A stretch of DNA of 27,588 bases from Coemansia sp. RSA 1804 (Eukaryota > Kickxellomycota > Kickxellomycetes > Kickxellales > Kickxellaceae), in contig JANBTH010000198.1 of assembly GCA_027578815.1 (NCBI GenBank), forward strand, positions 1 to 27,588, in the 5' to 3' direction. Each line of letters opens with the position of its first letter. Position 1 is the first letter of the stretch. Under the pieces are notes generated by a model, which saw only the letters and a program-made list of their open reading frames with translations, had not been told where the DNA came from and did not search any database. Position numbers and translations under genes: made by a program. Of the stretch, positions 17,051-26,246 are shown in pieces.

Positions 17051-17460
17051 CAATCCTTATGATCTTTCCCCCTGGATTTGGTTGGGTGCTTATGACGTCA
17101 GAGGCGTTTGTTGCGGGAGATAACGAACCAGAGCCGCTCTCTCCGTTGTGGTAGGCAGAAAGTGTTGTGATAGTGTTATTTCGGTCAATACAATAATAAA
17201 TATAATGATTAATAATGTCCTTATGTTTCATGGAGGAAATGAAATACCTGGGTGCCGTGCTTGGAGCTGCGATAACAACCCACAGAGCCAGCGTTGATTG
17301 GATTAGGGGGCGGCGCATACAGCAGCATATATCCAATATTTTTAAGACTCATAAATGATCAATTTCTTTATCCCATCCATCTTTCTCCTTTCTCCTTTCT
17401 TCTTGGTCAACAACTCATCTATCTATTTTTATTTAGCTTTTCTATTACTTGTAGCAAAGA
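17051..17460. promoter_or_regulatory. Divergent promoter region ALG3 / PRO2
   Basis: The 410-bp spacer between the two starts contains a perfect TGACGTCA palindrome at 17093 to 17100 and a near-Gcn4 site AGACTCAT around 17346 (TGACTCAT with one mismatch). A CT-rich tract precedes PRO2 at 17380 to 17410. Confidence 0.55.
17093..17100. promoter_or_regulatory. CRE-type bZIP site TGACGTCA
   Basis: This is a perfect 8-bp palindrome recognised by ATF/CREB-type bZIP factors. It lies 43 bp upstream of the ALG3 ATG and about 360 bp upstream of PRO2. Binding is not shown by the sequence alone. Confidence 0.45.
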
Positions 17461-18891
17461 ATGTCTGCTTTATCATCATCCTTTTCATTCTCCTCGGCCG
17501 AAACCATTGCGCGTGCCGCCCGCGAGGCCGCCAACCTGATGCAGACCATCAGCAGCAGCCAAAAGTCAGCGGTGCTGAAGCGCATCAGACAGGTGCTGGA
17601 GGAGCGTCGGGACCGGATCATAGAGGCCAACAAGGAGGACCAGGCAGCGGCGCGGAAGGAGGTGGCCGCCGGACGACTGTCGGCATCCCTGTTCAAGCGG
17701 CTCGACATCGAGGGGCCGGACGGGCAGAAGTTTGCGGCGCTTCTCCAGGGCGTCGACGACGTGGACAAGATCGCCGACCCAATCGGCCAGGTGACGCTTG
17801 CGCGCAGGCTGGACACCGATCTTGATCTGTATCGCGTGGTGTGTCCCGTAGGCGTGTGCCTGGTGATCTTCGAGGCCCGTCCCGAGGTCGTGGTCAACAT
17901 CGCGTGTCTTGCAATAAAGTCGGGCAACGCGGCTATTCTCAAGGGCGGCAAGGAGGCTAGTCGCACTAACCAGGCCCTGGCCGACGCCATCCAGCATGCC
18001 ATTGCCACAACGCAGCAGACGCAGACACAGGGCGAGGCGATGTCCAGGTTCCCGGAGCGCGCGGTCCAGGTGGTTGTCACGCGCGAGGAGATCAGCAGTC
18101 TGCTCCAGATGGACAGGTACGTTGATCTGGTGGTGCCCCGCGGCTCCAACTCGCTTGTGCGATACATCCAGAACAACACGCGGATCCCGGTGCTTGGTCA
18201 CGCCGACGGGATCTGCTCCACATACCTGGATGCCGAGGCCGATGCGCGCAAGGCGGTGCACATCGTTGTCGATGCCAAGACAAGCTATCCGGCGGCCTGC
18301 AACTCAACCGAGGCGCTCCTTGTGCACTCGAGCGTGGTCGACTCTGTGTTTGTCGATGTCTCGAGGGCGCTGCTTGCCAAGGGCGTCCGCATGCATGTGG
18401 ACGACAGGGCAAAGGCGGCTATCGAGCGAGCCGGCGTGGAAGATGCGTCTGGGCTGGTCAGCAGCGCAACCGACGACGATTTCGGCCACGAGTACACGGA
18501 TCTGGACATCGCCGTCAAGGTTGTTGATTCGCTCGACGAGGCAATCGACCACATCAACGCGCACAGCTCCAAGCACACCGACGCCATCGTCACCGAGAAC
18601 AAGGAGAACGCGCAGTGGTTCATGCGGCGCGTCGATGCTGCTGGCGTCTACTGGAACGCTTCCACTCGCTTTGCCGACGGTTTCCGCTACGGCTTTGGCG
18701 CCGAGATCGGCGTCAGCACAAACAAGACCCACGCGCGTGGTCCCGCCGGGCTGGAGAGCCTGACGATCTACAAGTACTATCTGTTTGGCAACGGCCAGGG
18801 CTCGACTGACTACGGTGTTGGCGACGGCAAGCGCGGCTTCTTGCACGAGGAAATCCCGCTGGACTCTGTCCGCGACAAGTTTGTGCTGTGA
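17461..18891 (+). CDS. PRO2: Gamma-glutamyl phosphate reductase
   Basis: The 476-residue enzyme uses NADPH to reduce gamma-glutamyl phosphate to glutamate-5-semialdehyde, the second step of proline synthesis. Diagnostic blocks are ANKEDQAAA near residue 59, VVCPVGVCLVIFEARPEV in the middle, IKSGNAAILKGGKEA, LVVPRGSNSLVRYI, and the catalytic cysteine in SYPAACNSTEALLVH at about residue 280. The C-terminus has NASTRFADGFRYGFGAEIGV and KTHARGPAGLESLT. Length matches fungal Pro2 (about 450). The serine-rich first 12 residues are not typical of a cleaved targeting peptide, so I expect it in the cytosol. It is intronless. Confidence 0.97.
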   Translation: MSALSSSFSFSSAETIARAAREAANLMQTISSSQKSAVLKRIRQVLEERRDRIIEANKEDQAAARKEVAAGRLSASLFKRLDIEGPDGQKFAALLQGVDDVDKIADPIGQVTLARRLDTDLDLYRVVCPVGVCLVIFEARPEVVVNIACLAIKSGNAAILKGGKEASRTNQALADAIQHAIATTQQTQTQGEAMSRFPERAVQVVVTREEISSLLQMDRYVDLVVPRGSNSLVRYIQNNTRIPVLGHADGICSTYLDAEADARKAVHIVVDAKTSYPAACNSTEALLVHSSVVDSVFVDVSRALLAKGVRMHVDDRAKAAIERAGVEDASGLVSSATDDDFGHEYTDLDIAVKVVDSLDEAIDHINAHSSKHTDAIVTENKENAQWFMRRVDAAGVYWNASTRFADGFRYGFGAEIGVSTNKTHARGPAGLESLTIYKYYLFGNGQGSTDYGVGDGKRGFLHEEIPLDSVRDKFVL

Positions 18892-19076
18892 GGAGGCGTG
18901 TAGTAGGTTATGTTTTCATCTAGACGATTTGGCTTTCTTTTCCAATCCTGTAAAGAGAGATAAGGGCGCTTAAGGCCGGTATTGTATTTGATGCCAGGAG
19001 TGGAGAGGGTAGAACAAAAAATGAATAGAAAAGGAATATAGGATAGAATAGGCGATAGGGGGCTTTCTTACCGCAT

Positions 19077-19586
19077 CTACTGGCACATCGTGTTGCTGGC
19101 CTTTGTGTTGAGGATAAGAGAGACGATGAGCCCGTAGAGACCCAGGACCTCGGCAAAGATAAGAATAAGAACCATGCCGACAAACAGCTTTGGTTCCTTC
19201 GCAAACCCCCTGACGCCCATATCGCCAACCAGGCCGATACACCAGCCGGCAGCCAATCCGGTCATTCCAACACAGAGCCCCGACGCAAGGTGGATGCAGC
19301 CGGAGAACAGCGAGTACTTGCTCTTGGGATCCATGTCCCCCGATATCAGCACCGACGCAACCAGTCCGTACACCGCGATGATTCCGGCCATCACCACTGG
19401 AATCAGCGCCCGCATTATTATTGCTGGACGGAACGTTCCCGCTCCCGCGATTCCCACCCCGGCCTTGGCCGTCCCGTACCCGGCGCCTGCCGAGCTGAAT
19501 ATGATGGCCGCTGCCACGCCCATGAACCCGAGGAACGGCGAGTATGCGGGACAGTACCCTTGCGTCATCTCGAGGAGCGAGGCCAT
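19077..19586 (-). CDS. VMA3: V-type proton ATPase proteolipid subunit c
   Basis: The 169-residue product is the c subunit of the vacuolar H+-ATPase rotor ring. It has four TM helices in two related pairs: the first starts YSPFLGFMGVAAAIIFSSAG-AGYG and the second SLFSGCIHLASGLCVGM. The essential proton-binding glutamate is in IFAEVLGLYGLI, at about residue 146 (Glu137 in yeast). The start at 19586 fits the family N-terminus, with about 8 extra residues relative to yeast. It is intronless and convergent with PRO2 (185 bp between stops). A decayed transposon lies about 190 bp upstream of its start. Confidence 0.97.
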   Translation of the reverse strand: MASLLEMTQGYCPAYSPFLGFMGVAAAIIFSSAGAGYGTAKAGVGIAGAGTFRPAIIMRALIPVVMAGIIAVYGLVASVLISGDMDPKSKYSLFSGCIHLASGLCVGMTGLAAGWCIGLVGDMGVRGFAKEPKLFVGMVLILIFAEVLGLYGLIVSLILNTKASNTMCQ

Positions 19587-19772
19587 TTTGGGTGTGAGTA
19601 TAATCGGAAGAAAAAACTAAAGATGAATTAACGAATAAATGAATGAGGAAAGAGAAAGGGAGAAAGATGGAGTTGTGGTACAAAGATTGGAAACAAAAAG
19701 AGGTAATGAATTTACAAAGCAGAAGAAACCTGTGGATTGAAAAAAGTTCAGGAAAATTAATAATAAAAAAAT

Positions 19773-20068
19773 GGTCCCAAACATACTGCAAAAATTACCC
19801 AAAAGTGGCTAGCAAAAAGAAGGTACTTCCATGCTCTACTGACCACCCGCAGTCTTCTGACATGAACCCTATTGAAAATATTTGAGCCAGGTTTAAACAA
19901 AAGCTCGACTCGTATGAGGATATGCCAAGAAGTATCCACCGACGTTGGGAGCAGACCCAAGATATCTGGAGTGCCTTTACAGAAGATGGTTGTCTTCAGC
20001 TAATTAGCTCAGTGCCTGAACGTGTTGCTGCTGTAATTTCAGCCAAAGGCGGGTACACAAAATACTAG
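19773..20068 (+). pseudogene. Decayed Tc1/mariner transposase, 3' fragment
   Basis: The C-terminal part of a Tc1/mariner DDE transposase can be read as NGPKHTAKITQKWLA in one frame, then after a frame change near 19815 as KKVLP, PQSSDMNPIEN, and the family ending VISAKGGYTKY with TAG at 20066. A TGA at 19883 replaces the tryptophan codon expected after NPIEN-I. Three stops precede the NGPKHT block. The catalytic first half is absent and no inverted terminal repeat is recognisable. The element is dead and defines only its own 3' part. Confidence 0.9.
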
Positions 20069-22540
20069 ATATTTTCAATTTTCGATTTTTGATATTTTAG
20101 CCTTCAGCCAAAAAAAAAAACATTGCAATGACGTGCACGTATTTAATAACTAATAACTTTATACAAACGCAAGCGCCAAACGTGTGCTATATATTTTCTG
20201 GTAGAGCGTAGTGGATACTACATGCCTGTATATTTATAGCTTTGCCCGATTACTGGTTCAAGAGATGTTCTGCAAAAGACCGACAGCGTAAGAAACATTG
20301 CATCAGTTTCTTGGGTCGCAGGATCGCATCAACTACTAGTAATTTCCTTTATTTTTCCATTTTGGCTGCGCCATTGGAGAGGCTCTCTCCTGACACACAG
20401 AAAAACAAAGAAAGCAACTGAGAAAAAAGCTAGCATGTCGGACAGAGAGACATGCTAAACAAAAGAAGCCATGCTTGTCCGAAAACCGCTACAAAAGAGG
20501 CAAACAAGCAAAGAAAGCCCGTTACACACGCCTTCCTTTTTAGCACGGAGTAAGGTCGGGTTGGAAAACAAGGAGAAATAAAGGGAAAATTAAAAGGGGG
20601 GAAATGCGGAATCACCCACCACACCAGAAGGCTAGAAACGGCGATAAACGCGGAGGAAAAGAGAAGATGGAGAAGACAAAACTTTATCACTGTGAAAAGA
20701 AGGCGTGCTGCATGTGGGAGGGGGTGTGATTTCGTTAACTCCAATGGCTTTCCGTCCGCGTGTAAATGAATCGAGTGTGCGATGTTCATTGAGCATTTTA
20801 ATGCAACTAAATAGAGGCTTTATGAAGTGCCAAAAAGCACATTATTTTATTTTTTGGGGTTGATGTTGTTCATGCTTTTTCTCGCTCTCGCTCTCAACCG
20901 CGTGGTCCGGGGGGGGGAATGATCAAAAGGGAGAAGGAGGAAAAGTGATTAACTTGCGGACGCCAAGAGACATGGAAAGAAGGGAAAGCTCACAATCTTT
21001 GCGGAGAAAAACAGGGAAAGGAAAAAGGGACAGTTTTCTGGCATAAAGAAAGCGGTCTCGCCTCGCCTCGTCTCTCTTTAGCCAGAGAGGCGGAAAAACA
21101 AACAATAGATAAACAACACACTGCGGGCTCTTTTGCGCACAGCCAGCCGCCGGCCTGGCAGTCCTCCCCGCCGCCCCAGGGAAGGCGAAGAGAGTGTCGT
21201 CCGCTGTGCCAGGCCATGTGGAATCAGTCAGCTTGACTTGGCTTGTCATGCAATCAATCAAAAGAGCTGGATGAGACTTCTTTTTATAGCCCGGGGATAT
21301 GCAAGAGAAAAAAGCGAGAAAGCTAGCCGCCGCCCCCCAAAAAACAGACGGTGCCAAAAGAGCAGCAGCTTGTTTGGCTTGGGGGGGGGGGGGGAATTAC
21401 TACGTTGTACGATCATCGTCGCATACGGTGAATGGTGGTGAATAAGCGAAAGAGGAGGCTGCGGCGCCAGCATTTGGTATGCATCAACGACTGTTTGGCT
21501 GATGCAAAAAGGCGAGTTTTGTGTATGCGTTATTTTTCGTTGTGGACATATGAGAGCAAAAAAACGTGCACGAAACAAAAACGATTGTAAAACATTAGGT
21601 GCATTTTTTTTACATTTTTTTACTCGGTTGCACAGGTTTTCTCCCTTTCCGTTCACAATATCATTTTTCACATCTTTTTATTATTTTTGCTTTTTGGAAG
21701 TCTTCTGTCTCTTAACCTTTAAAACGGGTCACGATTTCGGAAAAAAAGCAGGCGTTTCTTGTTCAAAAAAAGTCCAGCCCCCCACACCATCGCCTTTCTT
21801 CGCTTTTTCATTTCTTTTTCCTTTAAAGCTATTTATTATAAAGAGCACGGCAGGAGGTGGAAAAAGGCAGAAATCAATCTCATTATTTCTTCACGCTTTT
21901 TGTTTTTCTACGTCAGATTTCACCGTAGTATCCAGCTATTTCTTATTTTGTTTCTCTTCCCCCGCTTCTTGTTCATATAACATATACATTTGTGATGTCC
22001 GTTTTCTGCTAAAATATCCCCAGGGTCTTGGAAAATAAAAAATTGGGAATACAAGAAAAAGAGCCGAAAACGCACCACAACAAGAATATTTTATTTGCCA
22101 TTCGACACTACATATCCGAGCAAAATCTACCTCTTAGTTTGTAGAAACGGGACACAGGTCTATCAAGAAACACACACACAACAAATCTCCCCCCACACCT
22201 CGTTCCCAACAAAAAAGAACGCTTGCTTCGGTTTAAAGTCGGTGGATTACTCAACCTTTCATCCCTCCATCACACTGACGCATTTCCTCTTCACATTCTA
22301 TATCGGTTGAACCCCGTAGTTGCTACATATAAGAATATAGCGACATACGCCATCCGGCACACCCACAACACATTGCACTTTTGTCTCTCTCCTTCTCTTT
22401 TGTTTTTTCCACCCGCTTTCTCATAAAAGCCTTATTGTTTGTTCTCTTTTTGGTGTTACCAACTTCATCTTCCTCTTTTTCATCTTCTATTGGGCTTTTC
22501 TGTATTGTTGATTTCGGGGGAGTGGAGTTCATATTCTAAA
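20069..22540. other. Unusually long non-coding region
   Basis: About 2.5 kb without a supportable gene lies between the transposon fragment and the orphan gene at 22541, while other spacers here are about 75 to 650 bp. It has AT-rich, CT-rich and homopolymer patches, including G9 near 20909 and G14 at 21381. The open frames in it lack family features and some lack ATG starts. The last 200 bp are CT-rich like other promoters in the window. Confidence 0.5.
21381..21394 (+). repeat. G14 homopolymer
   Basis: Fourteen consecutive G follow a CTT. Such runs are prone to length change and to assembly error. Confidence 0.9.
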
Positions 22541-23254
22541 ATGTATGGCGGCGTTGACTCGACAGCGCACGAAATTATTGTTCTATCGGCAGACTACCAT
22601 CTCAGCGTACACTTTCCGCAGGGCAGCCTGTACGTGGAGGTATGGCTGGGCATCAACAACAAAACGGACGACCTGCTAGTGCATCTAAGCGAGCTGCGAC
22701 GGAAGGCGCTGGACACCAGTCCGGCGGAGGAAATGGCCGGGTCGCCGGTATCGTCGTCGGCAGCAACATCGTCGCCGGACTTTTCGGCCAGAACATCGTC
22801 TCCGCCACGCAGCACAACCAGCACAGCAACCGCATCGTCGCACACTGCGCGCAAGGACTCGGTGTGCGACCAGAGCCAGGGCCCCCACGGCTACGGCGAC
22901 AGTCTCGGCCAGCACCCAGCGTCGCCTCCGCCGCTCAGTATCTCCATCCGCCGCTCCGCCCACGGGCTCTTCAACTGCCCGGCCAACACGCCGGCGGCCG
23001 ACTGGCTCATTGCGAAGGAGTCCATCCTCATTGCCAAGTCCATCTGCTCCGGCCACCACGCAAAGTTCCTCCAGTCCGTTGAGAAGATCCAAAAGTACCA
23101 CCGCGGCCCGCGGATCCCCGATCTCGATCCCCTCAGACGCCTGCTCGACGACCTGCTGGCTAAGAACAACCAGTCGCCAGGCGCCCTCACTGCTCCCGCC
23201 TGCTGTATCTGCTCTGCATCCCCATACACGCGCCTCTTCTTCTCGATGCTCTAA
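22541..23254 (+). CDS. Hypothetical protein, 237 residues
   Basis: I do not recognise this gene. The start is set at MYGGVDSTAHE (22541), as the upstream in-frame part translates a CT-rich leader. Residues 1 to 60 look folded (HEIIVLSADYHLSVHF, then LYVEVWLGINNKTDDLLVHL), residues 65 to 145 are a Ser/Thr/Ala/Pro-rich linker, and residues 150 to 220 are a helical, positively charged block (WLIAKESILIAKSI, then FLQSVEKIQKYHRGPRIPD and LRRLLDDLLAKN). The tail has a CCIC cluster. GC-rich codon use resembles the neighbouring housekeeping genes, which supports it being coding. It is convergent with PEX11. Confidence 0.65.
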   Translation: MYGGVDSTAHEIIVLSADYHLSVHFPQGSLYVEVWLGINNKTDDLLVHLSELRRKALDTSPAEEMAGSPVSSSAATSSPDFSARTSSPPRSTTSTATASSHTARKDSVCDQSQGPHGYGDSLGQHPASPPPLSISIRRSAHGLFNCPANTPAADWLIAKESILIAKSICSGHHAKFLQSVEKIQKYHRGPRIPDLDPLRRLLDDLLAKNNQSPGALTAPACCICSASPYTRLFFSML

Positions 23255-23868
23255 GAGCGCCTATCTCTCCTACTCATCGTCTCTTGTCCCGAGGGACATG
23301 AGGCCAGGTAAAAATCAAACAATCAAACAATCAAACAATCAGCCAAACAGTCTTTCCCTACTATTTTCCCCCCGCGTCCAACGTCCGTCTTTCACCGGAC
23401 GTTTCTTTTTCCCCAAGCTTTCTTTCCTTCTTTCTGTCTGTCTGTCTTATTCTGTACATTTCTCGTAATAAATACTACAAAAAAAGATAAGCGAATGAAA
23501 GTATTTATGCATGCCACAAACAACATTAGCAGAATCCCCTCGCATACATTGTCCACGACAAGAAAAAAAAAGTGCATGTCTGCTGTATATATGCATGTAT
23601 GTACCCTGTACATGTTGTTCCTTGTTGACCACCCACCCTTTTTTCCCGATGCATAGCATATAGATGCTTCTGCGTCATTGTCTATGAAAAGAAGAATTAT
23701 TCCCGTGTGGTGTGAAGAGGAGGAGGAGATGGGTTTTTGCGTTGCCGAATGATGCCCCTGCATCCCTTCCTCGGCAAGCAACCGCAGATTACAATGAGAG
23801 GGAAAATAGTAGGAATTACAAACACCGACTAGCCAGAACCAACAGCAGCAAAAAAGTAAAGACTAGGC
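23255..23868. other. Convergent 3' spacer with AATCAAAC repeat
   Basis: The 614 bp separate the stops of the orphan gene and PEX11. A short tandem repeat of AATCAAAC (about 3.5 copies) lies at 23313 to 23340, a TCTG repeat near 23430 to 23445, and an AATAAA at about 23467. No gene is supported. Confidence 0.55.
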
Positions 23869-24729
23869 TTATTGCACGGCGGCCGACGCCTTGGCGAGCG
23901 AGTCCTGGATGCCCATGAGCGACGTGACGGTTCCAGCCAGCGCAACAAGCCCCTCGTTGACGCCGACCAGCGCAAGGCCCTTGATCGGAATCGTGAGATC
24001 AAGCGCCGACAAGAGCAGCGTTCTGCCAGCAGCCGCGCGCTGCGCAGCAACGGCGCGCTCCTCGGCGGCGCACTCGCGGGCCCCGACAGAGGCCGGAAGA
24101 TCGCTGCTGCTGCTGCTGCCGGCGGCAGTCTTTGTGATATGGCGACGCACGCGATCCAGATCCGCCTGGCGCAGCCGCAGGTTGTGCAGCTGGTACAGCG
24201 CAGCGGCAGCCTGGGCAGCCAGCGCCGCCAGCCACGCGCGCTGGCCCAGGCGAGCCACGCGCGGGGCGTCACGGAGCCTGACGAGCCCCAGCGCACTGTG
24301 CGCCAGCCCGAGCGTGTCGGCCAGCATGAACACGCACATGCCGGCCTTGTGCACGGCGCCCAGGGTTCTGACAACCTCGTCCTCGCGCTGTTGCGATGGC
24401 GCGGCGCCCGTGAGGATGCGCGCAAACTGGCGCGCAAAGTCTACGAACTTGCCGCTCCGCATCACCTTGCGCGTCGTGCTCAGCACCGCCTGTGTCTTGC
24501 TGAGCGCTGTCACCCACGCAATGCCAGCGCCAACGCCAGCGCCAGCGCCGGGCGTCTTGCCCCGCGTGGCCAGGCGGCGGCTCAGGATGTACACGAGGAG
24601 CCGGGCCAAGTACTGTCCGAACCGGCACGCCTTGTCCCGTCCCACCAGTGTGCTTGCGTACTGCACATACAGCGCCACCGCCTTGCTGTTGCTCAGCGTG
24701 TTTGCTGCCAGATGCACCAGTGCGCTCAT
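23869..24729 (-). CDS. PEX11: Peroxisomal membrane protein PEX11
   Basis: PEX11 is the peroxisomal membrane protein that elongates and helps divide peroxisomes. The 286-residue product fits the family length. It begins with a conserved helix (LSNSKAVALYVQYASTLVG-RDKACRFGQYLARLL), has GKFVDFARQFARIL in the amphipathic membrane-remodelling region, and hydrophobic stretches near residues 130 to 190. The conserved C-terminal block is LLLSALDLTIPIKGLALV followed by EGLVALAGTVTSLMGI. An Ala/Gly run near residue 65 comes from a GCGCTG-type repeat. The ATG at 24729 is the only sensible start. It is intronless. Confidence 0.93.
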   Translation of the reverse strand: MSALVHLAANTLSNSKAVALYVQYASTLVGRDKACRFGQYLARLLVYILSRRLATRGKTPGAGAGVGAGIAWVTALSKTQAVLSTTRKVMRSGKFVDFARQFARILTGAAPSQQREDEVVRTLGAVHKAGMCVFMLADTLGLAHSALGLVRLRDAPRVARLGQRAWLAALAAQAAAALYQLHNLRLRQADLDRVRRHITKTAAGSSSSSDLPASVGARECAAEERAVAAQRAAAGRTLLLSALDLTIPIKGLALVGVNEGLVALAGTVTSLMGIQDSLAKASAAVQ

Positions 24730-25061
24730 CTCGGCCTGTGGTAATCAGTAGAGCGATAGGGGGAAGAAAAGAGTGAAATAAAAGTACTTGGAAAGTGTAG
24801 AGTAAAGAGATGGGAAGAAATCAACAGAGAGGAAATGAAAAGAGAAAAGGGAGAAAGAAAGCACGAGCATAGAGGAGTTTTGGAAAAAAAAAAATAACTG
24901 TATGCGCTTGGAAAAAAAAGCAATAATCACATGTGCGCGGGGGAGGAGGATCAAGCATGAGAGAGGATTGTTCTTCTCCTTTCTCGCTCAAAACCCCCGC
25001 CGATAAGCGCCGAATCAGAATCAGAATCAGAATCAGCGCAACAATGGCCGCCGTCAGTCAG
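24730..25061. other. PEX11 promoter side and short tandem repeats
   Basis: This 332-bp spacer separates the PEX11 start from the stop of the next minus-strand gene. The part next to PEX11 is pyrimidine-rich on the minus strand. An AATCAG hexamer repeat (about 4 copies) lies at 25012 to 25035, and a CAGT tetramer repeat from 25053 runs into the next gene's stop. Confidence 0.6.
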
Positions 25062-26246
25062 TCAGTCAGTCTGCTTATGCCACACGCGCTCGTGGCAGTA
25101 GTAGTAGCAGCACCACAGCCCGGGCGCCGAGCAAGACCAGTCGCCGTTGGCGTAGTACAGCGTGACGGCCCTTACTCCAGACCCCGGTTCTGATCCAGAT
25201 CCAGATCCAGATCCGACGGGTGCAAAAAAAAGCGTCCGCTTGACGTTTCCGTCCGGATAGGCCTGCAGCACCACAGGCTGGGTCGAGTACGTGCGCTGGA
25301 GCTTGCCGTTGGGCAGCGCCAGATCGCGGAACCCATGGCGCCAGGCATCCGGATGCATCTCGTGCACGCTTTCGAGTCGTCGCGCCATCTCGTGCGAATC
25401 CAGCGGCAGCCGACCCGCCTCCCCAGCACCGTCATCCTCCACCACAGCGCCCCATTGGATCCACTCCTGTGGCTGCCAGTAGCACTCGCCGTCGGACGCC
25501 CGACGGTCCTCTCTTTCTCCTTTGTCGCCGCCATCCGCAGACTGCCGGTCAGTTGGCAGCGCCTGCTGCGTCGTGGCAGCTGTTGGCGTTGGCAGCACTC
25601 TGGGCGGTTCCCGCGGCTCATCGCCGCCGCCGTCGTGATGGATCTCCAGCGCCTCGGCCATGCGCACCAGCTCCTCGATCCGCTGCTCCTCGGCCTCGCT
25701 CGGTCCACCAGCATCGCCCATCCTACGTACACGGCCCCACAGCTGGCGTCTGGCGTGTTTGTCAATGGCCGCCGTCCCACGCAGCTGGCGATCCTGCGGA
25801 GTCTGCGGTTCCTCCGGCGCAGCTGGAGGTGAAGGTGGGGATTGGTGTATCGAAGGGGCGGGCGAGTAGTGCCGAGAAGAAGAAGGAGATGAAGAAGGAG
25901 AAGCGGAAGAAGGAGAGTAGTAGGAGAATTGCTCCTCCTCCTCCTGCTGCTGCTGCTGCTGGCGTTGCCGCTCGGATGAGACCAGCGACGCAACAACCCC
26001 ATCAATCTCATCGGTTTCGAGAGCATGCGCCGGACGGTAGTTCTCCACAAAATGGCGCGTGAATCCCTCGAGAAAGCTGTCGGGAGGACACGACCCGCCG
26101 GACCCGAGCAGCTCTGCGTCCAGCGACTCTGCGTCGGAAAACCGGTCCGCCATCACCCACGCCCCCGCAGGATCCAGATCACCATAACAATCCTCCTCCT
26201 CTGCGTTCGCCAGCCTCCCAGCCGCCCATCGCGTTGTGTTCTCCAT
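25062..26246 (-). CDS. Protein with C-terminal TCP10/CPAP-like beta repeat
   Basis: The 394-residue product starts at MENTTRW (26246); the frame before it has no ATG. The first 230 residues are acidic and low-complexity, with a poly-Gln/Glu run and a Ser/Pro/Tyr stretch. The C-terminal 90 residues show the single-sheet repeat typical of the TCP10 C-terminal (G-box) domain of CPAP/SAS-4 proteins: LPNGKLQRTY, then AYPDGNVKRTLFF, YYANGDW and a CCYYYC strand. In CPAP the same order is NG-K, PDG-xVK, NGDVK, YYY. The protein ends about 10 residues after YYY, so only the first part of the G-box is present. A 6-bp GATCCA repeat at 25192 inserts Gly-Ser pairs between two strands. Animal G-boxes bind STIL/Ana2; a partner here is unknown. 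Confidence 0.6.
   Translation of the reverse strand: MENTTRWAAGRLANAEEEDCYGDLDPAGAWVMADRFSDAESLDAELLGSGGSCPPDSFLEGFTRHFVENYRPAHALETDEIDGVVASLVSSERQRQQQQQQEEEEQFSYYSPSSASPSSSPSSSRHYSPAPSIHQSPPSPPAAPEEPQTPQDRQLRGTAAIDKHARRQLWGRVRRMGDAGGPSEAEEQRIEELVRMAEALEIHHDGGGDEPREPPRVLPTPTAATTQQALPTDRQSADGGDKGEREDRRASDGECYWQPQEWIQWGAVVEDDGAGEAGRLPLDSHEMARRLESVHEMHPDAWRHGFRDLALPNGKLQRTYSTQPVVLQAYPDGNVKRTLFFAPVGSGSGSGSEPGSGVRAVTLYYANGDWSCSAPGLWCCYYYCHERVWHKQTD

Noticed and set aside
16136..17062. 308-codon plus-strand frame antisense to ALG3
   Set aside because: It is a shadow of the GC-rich ALG3 gene; the ALG3 signatures decide the strand.
20923..21357. 144-codon minus-strand frame in the long spacer
   Set aside because: The translation is Phe/Pro/Ser-rich from skewed base runs, has no family features and contains no clear domain.
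23872..24751. Full-length plus-strand frames antisense to PEX11
   Set aside because: Two complete antisense frames arise from Ala- and Arg-rich codons; PEX11 family blocks are on the minus strand.
25012..25071. AATCAG and CAGT short tandem repeats as a possible CRISPR-like or origin iteron array
   Set aside because: Units are 4 to 6 bp with no spacers and imperfect ends; they are ordinary microsatellites.
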